DNA of 64,000 nt, from positions 26,904-90,903 of the IMG/VR virus record IMGVR_UViG_3300031999_000008. The stretch is one strand, 5' to 3'. This DNA comes from a virus. A program made the position numbers and the translations under genes. Below are positions 17,074-23,884 of this stretch, one piece after another; positions within the stretch are counted from its first letter, which is position 1, and each line of letters starts with the position of its first letter. The notes below the pieces were generated by a model that saw only the letters and a program-made list of their open reading frames with translations, was not told where the DNA came from and made no database searches.

Positions 17074-17537
17074 GCATGATGGGACTGCACTGGTTAAAAA
17101 TAGACCGTCCCTGTATTCTTGAGGTTCCACAACTCAAGGATTACGCAGGTCAGGCCCTGATTTTCAGGCCGCCAGCCCTGTCAACGCGCTGTGTTACATC
17201 CGAGGTGTTTAATCACCCCTTGGTTAAGGCGTACAGGGACCAACTTCTACTTGTAGAGGTTGCCGGAAACGGTGCAGTCCTCGCTCCTGCTGCAGCGCCT
17301 ACTGTCGAAGTGGTAAAGATTGCTCCTGATTTTACGCCTGCTCCGGCTGTAGTAGAACCAGCAGCAATTGTGCCTGAAGCACCGCCCGCCCCCGCCATCG
17401 TGGAACCCGAACCTGAAGTAGCCGCCGAAGTGCCCGCGTCAGAAGAACTCGCATCGGACGCCGTGTCCGCTGACGACGCTTCTTCTACCAGCAACGACGA
17501 CGGTAAAGGATTCGAAGTAAAGCGTCGGCGTCGTTAA
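17070..17537 (+). CDS. Capsid-linked protein with acidic Pro/Ala tail
   Basis: A 155-residue protein. GTG 17070 overlaps the capsid stop; ATG 17076 or 17079 are alternatives. Residues 1-75 form a small folded domain (LHWLKIDRPCILEVPQLKDY...). Residues 80-150 are Pro/Ala/Glu/Val-rich and disordered, ending in the basic cluster KRRRR. It is co-transcribed with the capsid gene and ends just before the terminator. The role is unknown. It may be a capsid accessory protein. Confidence 0.58.
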   Translation: MSMMGLHWLKIDRPCILEVPQLKDYAGQALIFRPPALSTRCVTSEVFNHPLVKAYRDQLLLVEVAGNGAVLAPAAAPTVEVVKIAPDFTPAPAVVEPAAIVPEAPPAPAIVEPEPEVAAEVPASEELASDAVSADDASSTSNDDGKGFEVKRRRR

Positions 17538-17560
17538 CCTTAACCTCTAAGGAACGGAGG

Positions 17561-17595
17561 AGCGCGCACATCTGTTGATGTAGCGCGCTTTTTCA
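17561..17595 (+). terminator. Rho-independent terminator after the capsid genes
   Basis: AGCGCGC pairs with GCGCGCT and ACATC with GATGT (one bulged A), with loop TGTT, followed by TTTTT. It closes the capsid transcript. Confidence 0.85.
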
Positions 17596-17597
17596 TT

Positions 17598-18161
17598 ATG
17601 GCGACACAACAGATTAAATGGCTACCCTCAGGGTCCCCAAACGTAATTGCGTACGAGATCATTAAAAGCGACGAAGGGCGTGATGGCTCCTACACGCTTT
17701 TAGCCCAGATCTTACATCAAATCCCCGGAACGAACTGGAACTCCACAGGGGCCTATTTCTTCTACAATGACGTCGAGATCAGCTACCGCTATTACCGGAT
17801 ACGGGTATTAGACCGGTACGGTAATGTCGCAGAAGACACGGCCCCCACACCGTTTAAAGCGGGTAATGACCCGGTAATTACTCCGACGTTACATTTCCTG
17901 GCACTACACGAACATACGAACGGACAAAACAATCTTACGTACGTGACAGACGGTGGCACGCCTATCGGTAACGCGGACATTCGCGTTTACAAAAAGATCG
18001 ACTACGACCTACGTAATTTCGCCAAAGCGGTGGGCACTACGATTACTAGTGCTGCAGGTACTTGGGTTAACCCTGTATTTGTAGAGCCTGGTGAGACGTA
18101 CACGATCGTTTATCATAAGGTAAACGAGTACGGTCCTGATACTATCGAAGTCACCGTGTGA
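17598..18161 (+). CDS. Beta-rich neck or tail-completion protein
   Basis: A 187-residue protein starting just after the terminator. The first about 90 residues have a fibronectin-III-like pattern (YEIIKSDEGRDGSYTLLA..., YRYYRIRVLDRYGNVAE), and the second half is another beta domain. It is the first gene of the neck/tail set. Related beta domains appear in 20317 and 32586. The precise role is unknown. Confidence 0.55.
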   Translation: MATQQIKWLPSGSPNVIAYEIIKSDEGRDGSYTLLAQILHQIPGTNWNSTGAYFFYNDVEISYRYYRIRVLDRYGNVAEDTAPTPFKAGNDPVITPTLHFLALHEHTNGQNNLTYVTDGGTPIGNADIRVYKKIDYDLRNFAKAVGTTITSAAGTWVNPVFVEPGETYTIVYHKVNEYGPDTIEVTV

Positions 18162-18168
18162 GGAGTCT

Positions 18169-18648
18169 ATGCCTGTAGTCGGTACCCCAGCTACGCCTGT
18201 GATTCTCACGGTAGATCAAGTACGGCGCTTCATGCGTGACCGTCCGGATCACAACATTCTTTTAGATGCTGTCGACTACACCCAGGACGATATCAATCAG
18301 GGTATCGAAATGGTTACGTCTAGGTACAACTCGATAACACCGCAATCCGGGCTACTACCGCAGTCGTGGCCCTCCCACATGCAGTACGTTTTACTCCTAG
18401 GTGTATCAGCATATCTCATTAAAAGCAGCGCGTTCTTACAGCTGCGAAATCAAGCTACGTACCAAGACGGCGACATCGCTCCCATTGGTATCGACGATAA
18501 ATACCCTCTGTATATCCAGTTCTCACAGGTATTGGACGCCGAGTGGTCCCAGCTAGTGCAACAAATTAAGATTCAAAACAATCTTGAGAGCGTTTATGGT
18601 TACGTGAGCTCAGGCTACACAAACGTAAGTCGCTTCCACCACAAGTGA
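18169..18648 (+). CDS. Probable head-tail connector (neck) protein
   Basis: A 159-residue protein behind GAGGAG. It begins with the pattern L-x3-QVRRFMRDRPDHNILLD followed by DDINQGIEMV, typical of head-completion/adaptor proteins that open with two helices after a short strand. It is placed between capsid and sheath genes. Assigned by pattern and position only. Confidence 0.5.
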   Translation: MPVVGTPATPVILTVDQVRRFMRDRPDHNILLDAVDYTQDDINQGIEMVTSRYNSITPQSGLLPQSWPSHMQYVLLLGVSAYLIKSSAFLQLRNQATYQDGDIAPIGIDDKYPLYIQFSQVLDAEWSQLVQQIKIQNNLESVYGYVSSGYTNVSRFHHK

Positions 18649-18653
18649 GTTCC

Positions 18654-19397
18654 ATGTCTAGCTATTACACTCACGGATGTCATGTTGCCTTGACTAAGCT
18701 GGGTATGGAAGCAGGGCCCGCGCCCTATGCGCCTACAGACGTCCGCGACTCGACTTTCGCCGACAATAAGAAACAACTTCTCTGGAAGAACATGGACGAT
18801 GAAGCGTTCATGACCGGGGAAGAATCCGGTATTGGCATGCCGTCCCCAAGTAAAGAGGCGTCTGAAAATGACGGGGGTTACGGCGACCCAAGCGGTCCGT
18901 ACGGTGCGGGTTCGTACGACGCCAACGCCGATAAAGTCGACCGCGATCAACGCAACAGCGATAGCGTGGCACGTGGTTTTGAGACAAATAGGTTGCTTGA
19001 TCAAAGCTACGGACCTGAAGCTGCAATGACTCAGCCTCATGGGCCTAAGCTCGCTTTCCCCACAGGACTAAACGCTAAAGCGGGTATTTCAGGCGCTGCA
19101 AATATGGGCCGCAACATGGGCGCATTACCCAAATTGCCGAGCCCGATGAGCGTTAAAGGCATAGGCCAAAACGCACGTGCCGGAACAATGCATACCAGCA
19201 TTAATTCCCGAGCACCGCTAGCAAACCAGGCGATTAGCAGCGCCGGAAGCAAATCCATGACGCCCGCACCGACCGCAGGGAGCGTCGGTAATATCTCAGG
19301 CTCTGCGTCTATTAGCCCCAGCGTTGGCATGCCCTCGATGCCATCCATTTCCCCGCCTGCGGCACCTAGCGCATCGCGCACTACGTCAGGTATGTGA
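18654..19397 (+). CDS. Tag-bearing virion-type protein
   Basis: A 247-residue protein. ATG 18654 is preferred over GTG 18645. It opens MSSYYTHGCHVALTKLGMEA, a clear copy of the recurring tag. The rest is polar, with a second half (about 140-247) rich in Gly, Ser, Ala, Met and Pro and probably disordered. The order is tag plus low-complexity tail, as in the 887 gene. It lies among neck genes, so it is probably a virion component. Confidence 0.65.
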   Translation: MSSYYTHGCHVALTKLGMEAGPAPYAPTDVRDSTFADNKKQLLWKNMDDEAFMTGEESGIGMPSPSKEASENDGGYGDPSGPYGAGSYDANADKVDRDQRNSDSVARGFETNRLLDQSYGPEAAMTQPHGPKLAFPTGLNAKAGISGAANMGRNMGALPKLPSPMSVKGIGQNARAGTMHTSINSRAPLANQAISSAGSKSMTPAPTAGSVGNISGSASISPSVGMPSMPSISPPAAPSASRTTSGM

Positions 19398-20317
19398 TGG
19401 ACCTTGTGTACTACAGCAAGTTTCCTATGCGTATTAAATACGCAGCGAACCTTGCTATGGGCGACGCTCGGCTATCCACACTGCAAAGTGCTACGGGCAA
19501 CGATGGGCGGCTACACCCGCTCACTACAGGGGACCCGCGAGATCAAGCGGGGTCTGCGTTCAGTGAAATGCAGCGCCAGATGCGCATTGATTCCAATGAC
19601 GAAACGAACGAGTTCTCTGTTGGTTCGGATCAAAGCAAAACCGCACGGGCACAGCGTCTCGCTCGACGCACAACCTTTAGAGACCTGGATATCTCCGTTG
19701 AAACGGATACGGGGTCCCACCGGCAGTGGCATGACCCCCATACCGGTCGCGAAGGTAAAACGTTGATGCAATACCCCTATGGGTATATCCGTGGCACCCA
19801 AGGCATGGACGGTGAACACATTGATTGCTTTGTAGGTCCTGACGAAGACGCTGAGAGCGTCTACATCATTACAACCAATAAGGGTCCTGATTTCAAGGAT
19901 GCGGATGAACAAAAAGTAATGCTGGGCTTTGCGTCGGCTGCACAAGCAAAGCAGGCCTTCTTAGCGCATTATTCGGATCCCAAATTCTTTCGCGCTCTGA
20001 GCACCCTGCCATACGCTGCGTTCAGAAATAGGGCGTTTAAAACGCTGCACAGTCGTACCAAGAAAATAGGTTCCACAGCTAATTTCGATGGTATTTATGA
20101 CTGGAACCGGAACGCACAGGGTCCTCACCATGACCAAGTCCCTGGAGACTACCTAGGATTCCCCGCTTCTAGTTTAGTGGGTCTCCGGCAGATTGAAGGC
20201 AACCCCATGTCGCCGTCGGATCGTGTAGACCGTATGTTCCGCTTCAACGACCAAGAAATGAACACACGCGTCCTAGATGGAAACGATGCTGCGGCTCCTG
20301 CTGATCCAGGTGTCTAA
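19397..20317 (+). CDS. Inorganic-pyrophosphatase-like (InPase) domain protein
   Basis: A 306-residue protein whose ATG 19397 overlaps the previous TGA. The core (about 95-205) contains TLMQYPYGYIRGTQGMDGEH, then IDCFVGPDEDAESVYII and DEQKVMLGFASAAQAK. This is the signature of the phage InPase-like domain known from polyvalent proteins and phage virion operons. Acidic residues suited to metal binding are present (DGEHID, GPDED, DEQK). Whether it hydrolyses pyrophosphate is unknown. The N-terminus VYYSKFPMRIKYAANLAM weakly resembles the tag. It is encoded amid neck genes and so is probably carried in the virion. Confidence 0.68.
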   Translation: MDLVYYSKFPMRIKYAANLAMGDARLSTLQSATGNDGRLHPLTTGDPRDQAGSAFSEMQRQMRIDSNDETNEFSVGSDQSKTARAQRLARRTTFRDLDISVETDTGSHRQWHDPHTGREGKTLMQYPYGYIRGTQGMDGEHIDCFVGPDEDAESVYIITTNKGPDFKDADEQKVMLGFASAAQAKQAFLAHYSDPKFFRALSTLPYAAFRNRAFKTLHSRTKKIGSTANFDGIYDWNRNAQGPHHDQVPGDYLGFPASSLVGLRQIEGNPMSPSDRVDRMFRFNDQEMNTRVLDGNDAAAPADPGV

Positions 20318-21150
20318 TGCGAGTCACAATTACACGCACCGTGCCCGTTCTCCGAGATCCTAAAGATCACGGCGTGTTCGTACAATGGGATGTACACGAA
20401 GCGCCTTCTGCCGAGCTCACGTTCAAACTCGAACATGCCGCAGCACCTGAAGGTCCATTTGACGTAGTTATTGACGGGCTAAAAGGATTCTACTTCTTCG
20501 ATAAGTTCAGAGGTACCCCGATACCGCCCGCGGGTGCGACACGTGAAAACATCAATTATTTGTCGATTACGCGTTCATACTATTACCGAATAACGGCCAC
20601 CGCAAGCAACGGTGATACTGCACAACACGTCCTAGATTTACAAAATACGCTATCACCGCGCAGGGCTCGGTTACAGCGTAAAATGCTTCGCGATCTATCG
20701 ATTGGTTTCAAGTTTAACGGTACCGACACATACGTTTTAAAGCGAAAACATTGGGGCATTCGGTGCCGCAAATGCTTCGATGTACTCACGAAAAAAGTAA
20801 CAAATAGTAAGTGTCCTGTTTGTTACGGCGTAGGTCTTGAAGGGGGCTTTGAGAATCCTGTACTCATACGTGGACGCTTCTGCGCGCCCAATTCGAATAC
20901 GGATCTTACGCCGCAGGGTTTGAGTGATGTAACGAAGGTCCGTTTTCTATGCTCCGATTATCCAAACGTAGATCCCTTGGATATTCTCGTAGACAAGAAG
21001 CAGAATCAACGATTCATCGTGCAACAACAAGCTCAAACAGAGCTACAACGTAATACAGTTCATCAATCCCTCGTTGTTAGCCAATTGGCCCAGGATTCGA
21101 TCGAATATCGAATTCCTGTAAATGCTGACACCGCGCCGGTAATCTACTAA
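20317..21150 (+). CDS. Neck or tail-completion protein with zinc ribbon
   Basis: A 277-residue protein. Residues about 15-110 are a beta domain of fibronectin type. About 140-170 hold a zinc-ribbon pattern CRKC...CPVC around WGIRCRKCFDVLTKK. The C-terminal part is beta-rich. ATG 20317 overlaps the previous stop and its own stop overlaps the next ATG, so the neck genes are translated as a chain. The structural role is inferred from context. Confidence 0.55.
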   Translation: MRVTITRTVPVLRDPKDHGVFVQWDVHEAPSAELTFKLEHAAAPEGPFDVVIDGLKGFYFFDKFRGTPIPPAGATRENINYLSITRSYYYRITATASNGDTAQHVLDLQNTLSPRRARLQRKMLRDLSIGFKFNGTDTYVLKRKHWGIRCRKCFDVLTKKVTNSKCPVCYGVGLEGGFENPVLIRGRFCAPNSNTDLTPQGLSDVTKVRFLCSDYPNVDPLDILVDKKQNQRFIVQQQAQTELQRNTVHQSLVVSQLAQDSIEYRIPVNADTAPVIY

Positions 21151-21818
21151 TGGCCGGTAATGAAACACGTGCAGTACGGCCACGCACTCCGCAAGACCAC
21201 CTTAAGGTGGCTGCAGGGTCTGCATTGGCTATTCAAGGTATTTTCCTTGAAATTATACGTGAACGCTTCAGGCCTGACGCAGGTCTTGAATGGTATTGGG
21301 ATCCAGATCCCACGCTTACAAAAATACTCATTGAAACTAGCCTAAACGAAGAGATCAATACGCGCAATCAAGCGCCAGCCGTTTACGTAACCAGACTGCA
21401 GTCAACGCCTACAAAAATGGCTGTAGGTGACCGTGCAGAGGTCAATCTTCCGGACCACAAAGAATTATTCAAAGCGCTTATGCGCGTCGATATGCAGTTA
21501 GAGTGTGTTAGCAGCGACGAAGGTGAAAGCACCGTACTCGGTGATATCGTCCAATTTATGATTCTTGCATCACAGGATGTGATCCAAAAAGCATTCGGGT
21601 TACATAACTTCACGCACCCAATACTCGGGCAAGTAACCCCTCAGTCAGAAGACCAAACGCATTGGATGACCCCGATTAGTTTTTCTATCGAATTCTGGAT
21701 TCATTGGACTCAGGTCCCGATTGCCCCCTTGCTACAACAGCTAAACGAGAAAGTCCAGATTAGCGGTACAGACGTGTTTCGGCAAACTGTGCTAAATTCT
21801 ATGCGCCGAGCACCCTAG
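21150..21818 (+). CDS. Tail-terminator-like protein, paralogue 1
   Basis: A 222-residue protein, about half identical over its length to residues 1-222 of the next gene. Shared blocks include LAIQGIFLEIIRERFR, PAVYVTRLQ, GDIVQFM and QVPIAPLLQQL. Position between connector genes and sheath fits a tail terminator or tail-completion protein. The tandem pair must have arisen by duplication. Confidence 0.52.
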   Translation: MAGNETRAVRPRTPQDHLKVAAGSALAIQGIFLEIIRERFRPDAGLEWYWDPDPTLTKILIETSLNEEINTRNQAPAVYVTRLQSTPTKMAVGDRAEVNLPDHKELFKALMRVDMQLECVSSDEGESTVLGDIVQFMILASQDVIQKAFGLHNFTHPILGQVTPQSEDQTHWMTPISFSIEFWIHWTQVPIAPLLQQLNEKVQISGTDVFRQTVLNSMRRAP

Positions 21819-21828
21819 CGAGGTCCCT

Positions 21829-22890
21829 GTGGCAGGACATGAGCACAGCCTCGTAAGGCCCAAACAGTTCGTACAGGATCCGTTAAAAATAGCCGCGGGG
21901 TCACCGCTTGCTATTCAGGGCGTATTCTTAGAAATCATCCGTGAGCGCTTTCGCGCTGATGCGGGTATCGGTTTAATCTGGGATCCTGATTTAACCACGA
22001 CCTCCATACTTATTGAGGCGGGCTACAACGAAGAAGTAGAGTCTCGGAATCAGGTTCCCGCAGTATATGTAACGCGTCTACAGACCGTCCCCGGTAAGAT
22101 CATGGTGGGTGATCGTGTTGGCGTTCGGCTACCTGATCACTTAGAGGCTTTCGGCGCACTGACCACCGCCGTATTGTCGATTGAATGTGTATCGAACGAT
22201 GAAGGTGAGAGCGCGGTACTCGGCGACATTATCCAGTACATGCTCCTCGCATCGCAAGACGTAATACAGCGTGAATTTGGCTTTTACGACATGTCCCACC
22301 CGTCGTTAAGCCAGACGCAACCATTTTCGCGTGACCAGACTAAGTGGACAACAACCATCGAGTTCCAGGTCCAATTCTGGATTCGATGGAGCCAGGTCCC
22401 GATTGCGCCCTTACTACAGCAAATCGCGCAACGCGTCACCTTTCACAATAACGACGCTAGTGACCATTTCGTCGATGTAACTATTAACTCGTTGCGGCGC
22501 GGAGAGTTATTCGACCCCGCCGCGCACGCCCCGTGCGTCGATCTACCTCCCAGTCGTGTAAGTATTGTGGGTCCCCCGGGACCTCCGGGGCCCGCAGGCA
22601 TCCCTGGCCCGCCCGGAGCGCCTGGAACTACGGTATACCTTCTAATAAATCAGCCCCTTACAGGGCCGATAAACGGTATCAACACAGTTTTTCAGACTGC
22701 GATTCCGTTTATGCACACAATCCCTGAGCGAGAAATTTTCTACGTAAATGGTGTACGTCAAAGAGATGGCATTGGTAACGACTACAATGTTTCTGAGTCG
22801 GTACCGCTCGCAGGCTTTAATACAATCACCATGGTATATGCGCCTAAAGCTGGCGATGTACTTACGGTAGATTTTTACGCAGCTACCTAG
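21829..22890 (+). CDS. Tail-terminator-like protein, paralogue 2, with collagen-like insert
   Basis: A 353-residue protein starting at GTG 21829 behind GCGAGG. Residues 1-222 are paralogous to the preceding gene. They are followed by a short collagen-like stretch (GPPGPPGPAGIPGPPGAPG, about 237-255) and an added C-terminal beta domain (about 260-353, with EIFYVNGVRQRDGIGNDYN). That domain looks like a surface-exposed appendage domain. The protein may decorate the neck or tail tip, which is inference. Confidence 0.55.
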   Translation: MAGHEHSLVRPKQFVQDPLKIAAGSPLAIQGVFLEIIRERFRADAGIGLIWDPDLTTTSILIEAGYNEEVESRNQVPAVYVTRLQTVPGKIMVGDRVGVRLPDHLEAFGALTTAVLSIECVSNDEGESAVLGDIIQYMLLASQDVIQREFGFYDMSHPSLSQTQPFSRDQTKWTTTIEFQVQFWIRWSQVPIAPLLQQIAQRVTFHNNDASDHFVDVTINSLRRGELFDPAAHAPCVDLPPSRVSIVGPPGPPGPAGIPGPPGAPGTTVYLLINQPLTGPINGINTVFQTAIPFMHTIPEREIFYVNGVRQRDGIGNDYNVSESVPLAGFNTITMVYAPKAGDVLTVDFYAAT

Positions 22891-22907
22891 TCCCTGAAAG
22901 GCCCGTA

Positions 22908-23795
22908 ATGCGCGCCCTAGTTTTAAGCAGCGGTGGATCACGGGGACAATACCATATCGGTGCACTACGGTATTTATACAAGGAACACGCCGTAAAACAC
23001 CAAATAATTTGCGGCACGAGCATAGGCGCCATTATCGGCAGTTATATCGCACAATATCCTTACGGTCAGGAAACATTCGCGATTGACAGATTGGCCGAGC
23101 TCTTCGAGCGTTTAACCACGGCGGATGTCTATACACGCTGGCACCCCTGGGGGGTGTTAGCGGGCCTGTTTAACCGGTCCAGTTTTTACAATAGCGCGCC
23201 TTTGCGCAAGCTCATTAGTACACACATAGATGTGCACCGCATCCGCGATAGCGGACGTCAAGTACGTATTGGGGCTACGCACATCCAACCCACCGCGTTA
23301 AACACTTCTGGAATTAGTAACTACAACGTCTATACGGAAAAACACCCTGATCTCCTAAAAGCCATCATGGCATCTGCCGCGTTCGCGCCCTTCTTTGAGG
23401 GAGTTGAACTAGATGGCAGCTTAGCTGTTGACGGCGGAGTACAGACAGTCACACCCATCAAGGCAGCTATTGAGGCCGGTGCGACGAATATCGACGTTGT
23501 CATATGTTATCCCATGTATTTAACGTACCCTAAGACGCGCGACCTGACCGCCATCCATCTAGGGCTACATGTTATCGACCTAATGGTCAACCGACTGACA
23601 TGGATCGACATTGAGCGTACGCTCTTCATAAATTCGTTGGTCCAGGCAGGCCACGCCACGAAAGCGCGATACGTCGCGCTAAACATTATCCACCCCGATG
23701 TGGATCTCGAAGTTAATTCCCTGGAATTCCTTCCCAAGGATGCAGCCCGCTTACAAAAAAAGGGCTGGGATGACGCGAAACTAGTGCTTAAGTAG
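22908..23795 (+). CDS. Patatin-like phospholipase
   Basis: A 295-residue protein with the full patatin signature: oxyanion loop GGSRGQYHIGAL (9-20), nucleophile elbow GTSIG (Ser38) and catalytic DGG (Asp175). Patatins use a Ser-Asp dyad to hydrolyse acyl lipids. The N-terminus lacks a signal peptide. It is encoded between tail-completion and sheath genes, so it may be a virion enzyme acting on the host membrane or a late-expressed lysis/membrane factor. Neither is proven. Confidence 0.85.
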   Translation: MRALVLSSGGSRGQYHIGALRYLYKEHAVKHQIICGTSIGAIIGSYIAQYPYGQETFAIDRLAELFERLTTADVYTRWHPWGVLAGLFNRSSFYNSAPLRKLISTHIDVHRIRDSGRQVRIGATHIQPTALNTSGISNYNVYTEKHPDLLKAIMASAAFAPFFEGVELDGSLAVDGGVQTVTPIKAAIEAGATNIDVVICYPMYLTYPKTRDLTAIHLGLHVIDLMVNRLTWIDIERTLFINSLVQAGHATKARYVALNIIHPDVDLEVNSLEFLPKDAARLQKKGWDDAKLVLK

Positions 23796-23810
23796 TAAAA
23801 ACCCCGTTGC

Positions 23811-23839
23811 TTGTAGGAGAATCCTAGATTCCCTATAAT
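23811..23839 (+). promoter_or_regulatory. Sigma70-like promoter, TTGTAG-17-TATAAT
   Basis: A perfect -10 TATAAT (23834-23839) with TTGTAG 17 nt upstream, 46 nt before the sheath gene. Confidence 0.6.
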
Positions 23840-23884
23840 CCCACACAAATACGCTGCTTTTATTGAGCAAGCCGGAGCTAGACA

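Noticed and set aside
16138-17130. Long antisense frame (330 codons) opposite the capsid gene
   Set aside because: Highly biased, C-ending codons of the capsid gene leave the reverse frame open. The product is Arg/Val/Leu-rich with no ribosome site.
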